Assembly: GCA_009773555.1 (NCBI GenBank) | Contig: WSXZ01000003.1 | Coordinates: 1-64,000 of the forward strand | Length of the DNA stretch: 64,000 nucleotides | Direction: 5' to 3' | Origin: Methylocystaceae bacterium | GTDB lineage: Bacteria; Pseudomonadota; Alphaproteobacteria; Rhizobiales; Beijerinckiaceae | Shown: positions 1 through 9,402 of the stretch, piece after piece | Layout: every line of letters starts with the position of its first letter | Numbering within the stretch: position 1 is the stretch's first letter | The notes under the pieces: model-generated | Told to the model about the DNA's origin: nothing | The model's database searches: none | What the model saw: only the letters and a program-made list of their open reading frames with translations | Position numbers and translations under genes: made by a program

Positions 1-39
1 CCGGTCATTCCGAAGTTCGTCGCGGGCGATATGCCCTGA
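1..39 (+). CDS. pmoB: C-terminal end of a gene cut by the window edge, probably pmoB
   Basis: Frame 1 reads PVIPKFVAGDMP and then TGA, followed about 25 bases later by a strong terminator. Only 12 residues are visible, so the identity is inferred from context. The next genes (pmoD, copC, copD, PCu(A)C) are those that follow pmoCAB in Methylocystis and Methylosinus, and a short Pro/Phe-rich end is compatible with PmoB, the copper-binding periplasmic subunit of particulate methane monooxygenase. The residues alone do not prove it. Confidence 0.5.
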   Translation, partial: PVIPKFVAGDMP

Positions 40-63
40 TCGATACTGACGAATTGAACTAAA

Positions 64-95
64 AAGCCCCCGGCCCATAAAGCCGGGGGTTTTCT
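64..95 (+). terminator. Rho-independent terminator after the pmoB-like end
   Basis: CCCCCGGC at 67-74 and GCCGGGGG at 82-89 form an 8-bp GC-only stem with a 7-base loop. It is flanked by an A-run on the left and TTTTCTTTT on the right. This suggests that the upstream (pmoCAB-like) operon ends here and pmoD is transcribed separately or by read-through. Confidence 0.9.
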
Positions 96-508
96 TTTGA
101 GGCGGCGCCGCGATGCCTTCCGGTTCGCCAGGGATGCGCGGGGGGGCGAGAAGCAAAGCGCCGCTGCGTATCAAACGCCTGCCGCGGGAAGCGCTCGCTG
201 ATGGTCGAGCGTTGTTCGGTAGCCGCCTGGCGAGAGCCGGCGCAAGGCGATCGCTAGAGCCGAGGCCTCATCCGGTTCGATTGCCTCCAGAAGGCGGTGC
301 GTCCTTTGGACGCAAATTGTTCCGCCGTTTTTGCTCGCGTCAATTTCTGGCTTTTGTCAAAAGTAGAAGGAGCGTCCAGCCGCGTGGCGAGGTACTGGCA
401 AGGACAATAATCGAGCCGCGAACCAAAATCCGCTATAGAAGATGCAGGGCTCAGCAACGATCGCCAACAAGAGCGACAGCCCGTGAATCAATGGATCGAG
501 GGATGGAA
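96..508. other. Non-coding gap between pmoB end and pmoD
   Basis: About 400 bases without a convincing gene. The open frame covering 113-508 has no recognisable protein content upstream of the pmoD signal peptide, and the reverse-strand frames look like shadows. A pmoD promoter is expected here but none could be assigned. Confidence 0.5.
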
Positions 509-1104
509 ATGAAGAATAGGCGTAGCGTTGCAGCCGCAGTTCTCGGCGCGCTTTTCTCGCTGGCTTTGCTGGCTCCCCTGCGCGCATCAGAGGGCGGCGC
601 AGGCCCGGAAGCCATGTCGATGGGCAATATGTGCATGGTCATGTTCGGCTACGACATGATTCACATCACGGCCTATCAGCCCGGCAAATCGCGCAGTGAA
701 TATTGCGCCGAGATCCCGTGGTGTTCGACATCGAAAATCCGACGTTTCGCGACATGCCGCTGGAACTGCGCATTATTCGCGATCCGCTGACGCCGATCAC
801 CAAGGGCACCGATCTTGAGGCGCTGACCGAAGTTCATCGTCCCGCGACCAAATACGTCAAGGGCACCTTCAATCTGGAGCACGATTTCAAGGAAAACGGC
901 CATTATATCGGGATCGTCACTTTGACCCGCCCCGACGGCACGCAGGAGACGTCCGAATTCAAATTCACGGTCGGCGAAACACTGTGGGCCTGGGTGCCGC
1001 AGATCGCCGGGACCGTGCTCATCGCCGGCATCGTTTTCGTGTATTGGAAGCACACGCATCCCGCCGGCAAGAAGAAGGATGCCGCCGACGCCACTGTGTC
1101 TTGA
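509..1104 (+). pseudogene. pmoD: PmoD, copper protein of pMMO operons, disrupted by a frameshift
   Basis: PmoD proteins are periplasmic, membrane-anchored copper proteins of methane and ammonia oxidisers that can form a CuA-like site. Frame 2 from ATG 509 (good SD, AGGGA) encodes a signal peptide ending near LRAS and a Met/Cys-rich segment with C42, M50, H52 and C66. The open frame then leaves the family pattern. Homology resumes in frame 1 at about base 718 (VVFDIENPTFRD) and runs to a C-terminal membrane helix (residues WVPQIAGTVLIAGIVFVYW) and a Lys-rich tail. The paralogue at 8016-8567 has about four more residues between the second Cys and this point. A loss of 10 nt (or another 3n+1 number) near 711-720 would explain both the gap and the shift. 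As it stands the protein would lose its anchor. A sequencing or assembly error is the alternative. Confidence 0.8.
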
Positions 1105-1168
1105 TCGCGGCGACATGCGTAAACATCTCAAAAAGAAGAACGGGCTCACGCCTCTGGGGAGGAACGCT

Positions 1169-1588
1169 ATGACCAATGTTGACAGGACTTCGCCGGCGCG
1201 CGCGCGCCGGCAGGCCGGGTTCGGCTTCTCCGTCGCCGGGGCTTTCGCCTTCGTCATGGTAGCCGCCTTTGGGACGAGCTCGGCGCTCGCGCATTCTTTC
1301 CTGGTCGACGCCACCCCTTCTTCGAAGGAGCATGTCGCGGCGCCGCCAAAGACCATCAAGTTGCGGTTCGGCGGCGGAGTCGAGCCGCCTTACTCGAAGA
1401 TCACGATAGAGACGCCCGACGGTAAGGTGCTCGCCCAAGGCAATAGCGCCGTTCCCGACAAGCCGCGCGAATTGTCGGCCAATGCGCCGGAACTCGCGCC
1501 CGGCAAATATATCGTGCGTTACCGCGTGCTCTCCACCGACGGTCACATCGTCGAGGGAAATTACGAATTCACCGTGGACGCGAAGTAA
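1169..1588 (+). CDS. copC: Copper resistance protein CopC
   Basis: 139 residues. ATG 1169 is preceded by GGGGAGGA at good spacing, and the longer open frame upstream is not needed. A hydrophobic signal peptide ends at ALA, so the mature protein would start with His (HSFLVDATP). This is the N-terminal His ligand of the CopC Cu(II) site. The partner residues are visible near the C-terminus in the STDGH motif (Asp and His), within a YRVLSTDGHIVEGNYEF-like strand typical of the CopC beta-barrel. CopC binds copper in the periplasm and is commonly paired with CopD, which follows here. Its place behind pmoD fits copper delivery or storage for pMMO. Confidence 0.92.
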   Translation: MTNVDRTSPARARRQAGFGFSVAGAFAFVMVAAFGTSSALAHSFLVDATPSSKEHVAAPPKTIKLRFGGGVEPPYSKITIETPDGKVLAQGNSAVPDKPRELSANAPELAPGKYIVRYRVLSTDGHIVEGNYEFTVDAK

Positions 1589-1701
1589 GCGCCACGGGGC
1601 GAGTGACAGGCTCGCGGCTAGCTTGCGCGACGCGCTGCTCGTTTCTTGCTTCTCGTGCGAGCTGAAGAGATGAGCGCCAGAGAACATCGGGCGAAACAAA
1701 A

Positions 1702-3627
1702 ATGTATCTCTCTCTTGCGGCGATCCGCTTCCTTCTCAGCGCGCCCTCGGCCCTCGCGGTCGGCCTCCTGCTCCTGCCGCGTCTCATCGGCGAGGACGGA
1801 AAGCGCTTCAAGCCTGCCGTCGCGGCGCTGGCGCTGGTTCGCGCCGTTTTCGGCTTCGCGCTGCTGTATGTCACCGCGCGTGCGATCTTTCCCGCCGATC
1901 GTCCCATGGAATTCGACACGCTCTGGGAGTTCACCGTCAACACGAGCGTCGGAAACGCCTGGATCTGGACGCAGCTGATCGCTTTCCTCTTCGCGGCTCT
2001 CGCGGCGGCGCGCCTCTTCGTCGCTTCAGATTTGCTCGATAAGGTGACGCTGTGGGTCGGCGTCGTCCTTATCGCCGTTGTTTCAGTGACCGGCCACGCC
2101 ATCGACGACGGTCTGCCGCGGTGGACCCAGGTGAGTTTCCTTCTCCACACGGCCGCCGGCCTCACCTGGCTTGGCGGCTTGCTCGGCCTCGTCTGGTGGA
2201 TGTTCACGGCGCGCGGCAAACCGCCGGAACTGGCGGCGCAGCTCGCCGAACGCTGGTCGTTCATCGCAAAGGTCGCCATGGCGATCGTCGCCGTCTCGGG
2301 ATTTGCGATCGCCTGGGAGAACGTCGGAAGCATCCCCAATCTGCTGGCGACGCCCTATGGTCGGATGCTCACGCTGAAGCTCGTTCTTCTGTGCGCCGTC
2401 TTGCTCGCTGCGCTGGCGCTCGCGCGATACATCACGCGCCGGCCTGAAGGCGAATTCAACGTCGGCTGGTACAGCAAGGTCGGCGCGGGCGAGTCGGTCT
2501 TTGCGCTCGCTCTGCTTTCAATCGCCGGCTACATCGCGGTCATCACGCCGGCCTCGCATGAAACCAGTCTATATTGGCCGTTGCCGTTTCGCCTGTCCTA
2601 CATCGCGACGTGGGGACAGAACCCAGCGATGTTCAGCCCGATCTGGTGGTGGGGCATTGCCGCCGTCGTGCTCGCGATCATGGCGGCGCTGATCTGGTGG
2701 ACGCCATCGACTCGCCAGTATCGTCTCTATGCGACGCCAGCCGTCTCCGCCGCGGCGGTGATCTCGCTCGCCGTGTCCTTTGCGACAGAAGCCTACACCG
2801 ACACCTATGACGATCCAACGCAGGACTACACCGCGGAATCGGTGGCGCGCGGGCTAGCGCATTTTCAGGAGAACTGCGTCGGTTGTCACGGGGGTCAAGG
2901 CGAAGGCAATGGTCCCCTCGCCAAAGACCTCAAGAACCCGCAGGGACTTCCCGTGCAACCCGCGGATTTGACCGCTCCCCATGTCGGCACTCATACGATC
3001 GGCGACATTTTCCACTGGCTGACTCATGGCGGACAAAGCGGCGTCATGCCGGCCTTCGGCGAGCAGCTCGACGTCGACGACCGTTGGGACGTGATCAACT
3101 TCCTGCTGATGATGTCCTATTCAAACCGCGCGCGCTTCATGAGCGCTCAGCCGATGATTCAATGGCTGATCGCGCCGGATTTCGCGCTGATCGATCCAGA
3201 GGAGAATGCAACGTCTCTCTTCAAGTTGCGCGGCGTTCCAACCCTGGTCTCCTTTGCGCGCTGCGGGTCGTCCAACGGCGATCCCACAGCGCGCGCGGCA
3301 AGCGTCAAGATCGCGCATGCCGCCGCCAAGGCCGCCGGCGTAAACCAGGTGACGATCTATGACGCGGCCTGCCCGCAGGAGGCGAAAGGTCGAGAAGTCG
3401 TTCATCCAAAGGCGGTTGAGACCGCCTATTCGGTGATCAATCGCTACCCCAATGAAACGCCGTCCGAAGAGATTGAAGAGGCGCATTTCCTGGTGGATCG
3501 TTCCGGCTACATTCGGGCGCGTTTCCGCACATTCGCGCCTGACGAGGGGAATACTCAGAAACTGTCCGGCCTCGCCGCCGAACTCGCCCGGGAGCCCTTG
3601 ATCGAGATCAGCCTGCACTCGCATTAG
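1702..3627 (+). CDS. copD: CopD copper-transport membrane protein fused to cytochrome c and a redoxin-like domain
   Basis: 641 residues. Residues 1-360 hold about eight membrane helices of the CopD family (conserved TGHAIDDG, HTAAGLTWLGG and ITPASHET segments with candidate copper-binding His). A class I cytochrome c domain follows, with heme motif CVGCH at 392-396 and a candidate axial Met in the GVMPAFGEQLD segment. The last 140 residues (from about FALIDPEEN) have a thioredoxin/SCO-like look: VPTLVSFARC near the start and HFLVDRSGYIRARFR near the end, but no CXXC. CopD proteins import copper across the inner membrane. The added heme and redoxin-like parts suggest copper reduction or handling on the periplasmic side, which is inference. 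It is 113 bp behind copC and probably in the same operon. Confidence 0.88.
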   Translation: MYLSLAAIRFLLSAPSALAVGLLLLPRLIGEDGKRFKPAVAALALVRAVFGFALLYVTARAIFPADRPMEFDTLWEFTVNTSVGNAWIWTQLIAFLFAALAAARLFVASDLLDKVTLWVGVVLIAVVSVTGHAIDDGLPRWTQVSFLLHTAAGLTWLGGLLGLVWWMFTARGKPPELAAQLAERWSFIAKVAMAIVAVSGFAIAWENVGSIPNLLATPYGRMLTLKLVLLCAVLLAALALARYITRRPEGEFNVGWYSKVGAGESVFALALLSIAGYIAVITPASHETSLYWPLPFRLSYIATWGQNPAMFSPIWWWGIAAVVLAIMAALIWWTPSTRQYRLYATPAVSAAAVISLAVSFATEAYTDTYDDPTQDYTAESVARGLAHFQENCVGCHGGQGEGNGPLAKDLKNPQGLPVQPADLTAPHVGTHTIGDIFHWLTHGGQSGVMPAFGEQLDVDDRWDVINFLLMMSYSNRARFMSAQPMIQWLIAPDFALIDPEENATSLFKLRGVPTLVSFARCGSSNGDPTARAASVKIAHAAAKAAGVNQVTIYDAACPQEAKGREVVHPKAVETAYSVINRYPNETPSEEIEEAHFLVDRSGYIRARFRTFAPDEGNTQKLSGLAAELAREPLIEISLHSH

Positions 3628-3744
3628 CGCGCGCCATATTGTCGCAAGCGCGAACGGAGCGCGAGGCTATCGGAGCGGCGCGTCCTTGGTCATGATGCCA
3701 AGCAGTCCGGCGAGAGAAAAGTCCGGGCAAAAGGGAGAAGCGAG

Positions 3745-4323
3745 ATGCTAAAGCGGCGTGAATTTTTGCTGACCGGCGGAACTCTGCTCACTGGGACGGC
3801 GCTCGGGCTCTTCGCCGGGAGCGGTTCCGCGGCTGCGCATGAATACGACGTCGGCAATCTGAAAGTGGAGCATCCTTGGCTTCGCGCCCCCGTCGACGGC
3901 GACAACAAAGCGCAGTTCTACGCCATGCTGCACAATAGTGGCGCGACGCCCGACAAGTTGATCGCCGTCAAGTCGGAAAAATTCGGGAACGCCGAGATCC
4001 ACGGCGACCCCAAAAAGCTCGACCTCATCACGCCTGTCGTCCTGCCGCCCAAGTCGAAAGTCACGCTCGCGCCTGGCGGCGTCTATGTAACGCTTTTGGA
4101 CATCAAGAAGCATCTTGAGGTGGGCTGGGGCCTGGAGATGACGCTTGTCTTCGAAAAGGCCGGCGAAGTGGTGATTGACGCCGCGATCGATGCGCCGGAC
4201 GCCGCCCATGCGCATGACGCGGAAGCCATGGAGCGTTGGCAGAAAGCGCATGGCCAGGACGCCGCCGGGCCCAAGGAAGGCGGAGCGGCGCATCACGAGC
4301 ACCATCACATGGATAAGAAGTAG
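3745..4323 (+). CDS. PCu(A)C-domain periplasmic copper chaperone, PmoF-like, with His-rich tail
   Basis: 192 residues. The N-terminus carries a twin-arginine motif (KRREFLL) and a hydrophobic stretch ending SAAA, so cleavage would expose His32 as residue 1 (HEYDVG). The PCu(A)C (DUF461) fold follows: KVEHPWLRAP, FYAMLHNSG and AEIH (His86). The canonical family motif ends H-x-M, but here the Met is replaced (H-G-D), so the usual Met-rich Cu(I) site is incomplete. PCu(A)C proteins of Methylocystis (PmoF1/PmoF2) use a histidine brace built from the N-terminal His instead, and this protein fits that type. The tail is rich in His (HHEHHH). It closes the pmoD-copC-copD cluster and likely handles periplasmic copper for pMMO. 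Confidence 0.88.
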   Translation: MLKRREFLLTGGTLLTGTALGLFAGSGSAAAHEYDVGNLKVEHPWLRAPVDGDNKAQFYAMLHNSGATPDKLIAVKSEKFGNAEIHGDPKKLDLITPVVLPPKSKVTLAPGGVYVTLLDIKKHLEVGWGLEMTLVFEKAGEVVIDAAIDAPDAAHAHDAEAMERWQKAHGQDAAGPKEGGAAHHEHHHMDKK

Positions 4324-4361
4324 TTGCGGGGGGCTCGTTGGGCTCGTCAACGCGCAAACAA

Positions 4362-4395
4362 AAACCGGCCGCTGGAAATGCAGCCGGTTTGTTCA
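4362..4395 (+). terminator. Terminator of the pmoD-copC-copD-PCu(A)C cluster
   Basis: AAACCGGC at 4362-4369 pairs with GCCGGTTT at 4383-4390 around a 13-base loop, followed by a short T-rich stretch (TTTGTTC). It lies 38 bp after the PCu(A)C stop codon and before a gene on the other strand. Confidence 0.7.
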
Positions 4396-4476
4396 GCGCG
4401 TTGAACACGCCAAAAAGATTGCGCGCGTCGAAAGACGCGCGCCGTCTTACCCGCGATTGAAATTCGCAGAAGCGAT

Positions 4477-4710
4477 TTAGCGGTCGATCGTCACCAGTCG
4501 CCCGGCGAAAACGCCGCCGTCTGACGCGACGGGGGTGGCCTTCTGGGCAGGCGAGCCGATCGGTAGGGCGAAGCCGAGAACGAAAGCGGCCATCGCCATG
4601 GCGGCGACCAGCAGGAGCGAAACTCGAAACTGACGACGCGCAGAGTCCCGATCAAAGCTGCGCGTGAAGGCTGGCTCCATCTGATCTTCAAATTTGTCAA
4701 CGAGCGACAT
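4477..4710 (-). CDS. Small single-pass membrane protein of unknown function
   Basis: 77 residues from ATG 4710. The first 30 residues are charged (SLVDKFEDQMEPAFTRSFDRDSARRQ). One membrane helix follows (VSLLLVAAMAMAAFVLGFAL), then a short polar tail. No family recognised. A longer frame upstream to 4836 has no conserved character, so the inner ATG was chosen. It is convergent with the copper cluster and separated from it by a terminator. Confidence 0.65.
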   Translation of the reverse strand: MSLVDKFEDQMEPAFTRSFDRDSARRQFRVSLLLVAAMAMAAFVLGFALPIGSPAQKATPVASDGGVFAGRLVTIDR

Positions 4711-6374
<1,664 letters not shown>

Positions 6375-6555
6375 CCACACAATGCATTGCGCATTGCGCC
6401 CGCCGCTCTAAACTGACGTCCAGCGCGTCAGGCGGCGGGCCGTGGGCGAGCGCTTCGCGAGAGAGCGACATCTCTCGGCCCGGAGAGCGCGGAACTAAAT
6501 TGCACGTCCGTGGGCCGTTCGCTCGACGGACCCACGCTCTTGCGGAGACCTGCAT

Positions 6556-7104
6556 ATGACGATGTTCGCTCTCGTTTTCCTGGCTCTCGTCAGCGCGCTG
6601 ATCGCCTACATCTCCTTCTTGCCCGATAAATTCCGCATCGCCCGCTCGATCGTGATCGACGCGCCGCCGGAAGTGGTCTTTCGCCACATCAACGACTTTC
6701 ACAATTGGGCCGACTGGTCGCCCTGGGCCAGACTCGACCCGAATATGAAGGATGAATATGGAGGGACGCCGCAGGGCTATGGCGCGACCTATTCATGGTC
6801 CGGCGACAAGCAGGTCGGCGTCGGTCAGATGGAGATCGTCGAGAGCCGCCAGGGCGAGCGCGTCGGCATCAAGCTCGAATTCCAAAAGCCGTTCAAAACC
6901 AAGAACGACGTGCAGTTCAATCTCAAGCCTTTGGGCGAGAACAGCACGGACGTCACCTGGGCGATGTCCGGCCACCATGAATTTGTCGGCAAGGCGATGC
7001 ATAAGTTTTTGAACATCGACAAGACGGTCGGGGCGCAATTCGATCGCGGCCTCGCGGACCTAAAGCGAGTCGTCGAGTCGCAGCCGAAAATCGCCGCGAA
7101 TTGA
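6556..7104 (+). CDS. SRPBCC-family (polyketide cyclase-like) membrane-anchored protein
   Basis: 182 residues. One N-terminal membrane helix (FALVFLALVSALIAYISFL) is followed by a START/SRPBCC domain recognisable by IARSIVIDAPPEVVFRHIND near residue 30, FHNWADWSPWARLDPNMK and the late GKAMHKFLNIDKTVGAQFDRGLADLK helix. Such proteins bind hydrophobic ligands. The specific role of this subfamily is unknown. It is monocistronic and convergent with sodB. Confidence 0.85.
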   Translation: MTMFALVFLALVSALIAYISFLPDKFRIARSIVIDAPPEVVFRHINDFHNWADWSPWARLDPNMKDEYGGTPQGYGATYSWSGDKQVGVGQMEIVESRQGERVGIKLEFQKPFKTKNDVQFNLKPLGENSTDVTWAMSGHHEFVGKAMHKFLNIDKTVGAQFDRGLADLKRVVESQPKIAAN

Positions 7105-7179
7105 TCGCGCCGGGCGGCCTATGGCGCCGTGAAGGAAGCCGCTGATGCTTTTAGGCCTGCAGATCGCCGCGATCATTCA

Positions 7180-7221
7180 CAACTCAAAAAATGCGCGGCG
7201 CGCGAATTAGGCGCGCCGCGC
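7180..7221 (-). terminator. Terminator of sodB
   Basis: Perfect 11-bp inverted repeat GCGCGGCGCGC (7193-7203) and its complement (7211-7221), 7-base loop. Read on the minus strand it is followed by a run of T (complement of CAAAAAAT at 7185-7192). It lies 14 bp after the sodB stop. Confidence 0.9.
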
Positions 7222-7235
7222 GGAATGAAGTGGCG

Positions 7236-7829
7236 CTATGCCGCGTCGAACATTTCCTCGACATGTTCCCAATTGACGAGATGGTCGAGAAACGCCTTCA
7301 GGTAGTCGGCGCGGCGATTGCGATAGTCGATGTAATAGGAGTGCTCCCAGACGTCGGCGACGAGGATCGGCGCGGCGCCATGGACGAGTGGATTTTCCGC
7401 ATTCGGCGTCTTGCGAATGGCGAGCTTTCCATCCTTCGCTTCGAGCCACACCCAGCCGGAGCCGAATTGGCCGAGGCCTTCCTTCTGGAATTCTTCGCGG
7501 AATTTGTCGACCGAGCCGAAGGACTCGATGATCGCCTTCTCGACCTTGCCCGGAATGGCGCCGCCGCCGTTCGGCTTCATCCACTTCCAATAGTGGTGAT
7601 GGTTGAAATGCTGGGCGACGTTATTGAAGATCGGCGTGTTGCGATTGTAGGCGGTGACGATCACTTCTTCGATCGGCTTGCCTTCGTATTCGGTGCCTTT
7701 CACCAGATTATTCGCGTTGGCGACATAGGTCGCGTGGTGCTTGTCGTGGTGATATTCGAAGGACTCGCGGGAAAGATAAGGCTGCAGAGCGTCGTAGGGA
7801 TAAGGCAAATCTTCCAGGGTGAAGGACAT
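7236..7829 (-). CDS. sodB: Superoxide dismutase, Fe/Mn family (Fe type)
   Basis: 197 residues, the usual length. It dismutates superoxide in the cytoplasm. Metal ligands are in recognisable contexts: His in YHHDKHHATYVANAN, His in NNVAQHFNHHHYWKWM, and Asp/His in VADVWEHSYYIDYRN. Gly/Gln residues in FGSGWVWLE favour the Fe-type subfamily. The start is backed by AGGAGA six bases upstream. It has its own terminator. Confidence 0.96.
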   Translation of the reverse strand: MSFTLEDLPYPYDALQPYLSRESFEYHHDKHHATYVANANNLVKGTEYEGKPIEEVIVTAYNRNTPIFNNVAQHFNHHHYWKWMKPNGGGAIPGKVEKAIIESFGSVDKFREEFQKEGLGQFGSGWVWLEAKDGKLAIRKTPNAENPLVHGAAPILVADVWEHSYYIDYRNRRADYLKAFLDHLVNWEHVEEMFDAA

Positions 7830-8015
7830 AATTCTCTCCTGAATACGTTAGACGAGCGTAGCCTGTCAGCCTCAGCTGCACGCGCTTAACTAAACCCGCG
7901 CGCCTCGTGCGGCAATATCGCGAGATCCCAACGGCGCAGCTATGTTCGCTTTGTAGCGACAAAAAAGCATGGCTCGTCGGCGACCGAGCCATGCTGCAAT
8001 CTTCGGGCCGCTTGC

Positions 8016-8567
8016 TTAGGCGATCGCGTCGCCCGCTTGCGTCTTCTTCTTTGCGCCTGCGCGCAGCATCCACCACATCAGGCCGAGAAGGGAGAAGAAG
8101 CCGACGGCGTAGAGGATATATTCGATCAGGCCCCAGAAGGTGTAGAGCCCCACCGAGAAGGGAAAGCGCGAGACCCATTCATTGCCAAGATCGTCGCGCA
8201 CCGTGACGATTCCGACATAACGACCAGCATCCTTGAAGTCATGTTCGAAGGTCATGATGCCGTTGCGATAGACCTTCGGCTCGAGATAGGCGACGGTGAC
8301 CGCATTGAGGTTAGTCTTTTCCTTCTCTTCGCCGACATCCTTAACGACGCGGATGCCGATCGCCATGTCGCGCAGATCAGGCGAAACCGCGGTCAGCGCA
8401 ATGACGGTCGGCCCGGTTTTAGCGATGTCCTCGCAAAACTCCGCTTCTTCTCCCGAGCGCTGATAGCCGATGAAGTGCATGGTGTTCGGACCGATCCGCA
8501 GCACGCACTCGTCTTGCTCGAGCATCACGCCGCCATGCGCGAAGCGCACCCCAGTTAAACTTGTCAT
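8016..8567 (-). CDS. PmoD-family copper protein, second copy
   Basis: 183 residues from ATG 8567 (GGGGAG upstream; a GTG 15 bases earlier is possible). It shares with the pmoD at 509-1104 the pattern C21, M30-H31, C45, the block LRDMAIGIRVVKD, the block FEHDFKDAGRYVGIVTVRDDLG and a C-terminal membrane helix (FWGLIEYILYAVGFFSLLG) with a Lys-rich end. It is intact. No signal peptide can be seen: the protein begins with a polar stretch and reaches the first candidate ligand within about 20 residues. Either the true start lies elsewhere, or this version has a different route or topology. It is not next to pmo genes. Family assignment is firm by comparison inside the window; the role is inferred. 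Confidence 0.8.
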   Translation of the reverse strand: MTSLTGVRFAHGGVMLEQDECVLRIGPNTMHFIGYQRSGEEAEFCEDIAKTGPTVIALTAVSPDLRDMAIGIRVVKDVGEEKEKTNLNAVTVAYLEPKVYRNGIMTFEHDFKDAGRYVGIVTVRDDLGNEWVSRFPFSVGLYTFWGLIEYILYAVGFFSLLGLMWWMLRAGAKKKTQAGDAIA

Positions 8568-8954
8568 CACGGTTCTCCCCACGATTGCCGACGTCCATTC
8601 GGCCGATTTTCGGCGCGCTCTTCCGCCGCACGCGCGCGTCGACGCTGTGACGATGACGTTTGTATTGAGCGATCGAATTACGATGTGACACCATGCCGCA
8701 TCTTTTTAATACTGTTATCCAATTGAAAACAAATGAAAAAATATACGCCACTGCAGGCATGGCTGATAAATCCAACCACTAAATATAGATGTTATATGCA
8801 GTAATATACGCATATATGGTTTTCGAATTTCCCGACGACGCGGCGCTGCGCGCGCGTGCAAGTATTCGCGCGTCTTCCCCGGGGACTTGCGTTCCTATGG
8901 CGGTCGGCGCGCCTTGTGATAGGTTCCGGCCCGGACAATCACTGAAGGATGACG
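8568..8954. promoter_or_regulatory. AT-rich divergent promoter region
   Basis: About 385 bases between the PmoD-like gene (minus) and a membrane-protein gene (plus). Bases 8690-8830 are strongly AT-rich for this genome (for example AAATATAGATGTTATATGC, ATATACGCATATATGG), consistent with promoters. No known operator was recognised. Confidence 0.45.
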
Positions 8955-9395
8955 ATGAGACGATACGGCCTGGGCGTCATTTTTCTCGGGCTCGCGCTTG
9001 CGCTCTCTGGCGCCTACGGCATGTGGTCCGGCTGGGATTACATTCAGCTCGAGCGCGGTTGGAGCCTGTTCATCGGCGGCGCTACGGCGGTCTCTGGCGG
9101 CGTGGTGACGATCGCGCTGGGGCGCGCAATCGGCGTGCTGGGCCGCATCGCCGACAAAGTTCCGGCGACGCAGGCGAATGCGGCAGATTTGATCAATGAA
9201 GCGCAGGCGCCGACGCAGCCTGTCGCCGTCACAGCGCCGCCGAAGCCGCCGGTTGAAGTCGACCGATATATCGCCAGCGGATCCGTCTATGTGATGTTTT
9301 CCGACGGATCGGTCGAAGTGCAGACCGATGGCGCCGCGCGGCGCTATCCTTCGCTTGCGGCGTTGCGCGCCGACACTGGCGTCGGCGGTGGGTGA
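8955..9395 (+). CDS. Membrane protein of unknown function
   Basis: 146 residues. Two membrane helices at the N-terminus (YGLGVIFLGLALALSGAYG and LFIGGATAVSGGVVTIALG), then an Ala/Pro-rich linker and a soluble C-terminal segment (SGSVYVMFSDGSVEVQT). ATG 8955 fits the SD (AAGGA); an ATG six bases upstream would overlap it. No family recognised. It is convergent with the CBS-domain gene. Confidence 0.7.
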   Translation: MRRYGLGVIFLGLALALSGAYGMWSGWDYIQLERGWSLFIGGATAVSGGVVTIALGRAIGVLGRIADKVPATQANAADLINEAQAPTQPVAVTAPPKPPVEVDRYIASGSVYVMFSDGSVEVQTDGAARRYPSLAALRADTGVGGG

Positions 9396-9402
9396 CGCGC
9401 AC

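Noticed and set aside
113-508. Open frame upstream of the pmoD signal peptide
   Set aside because: No SD at 113, Arg/Ser-rich nonsense composition, and a good start with signal peptide exists at 509.
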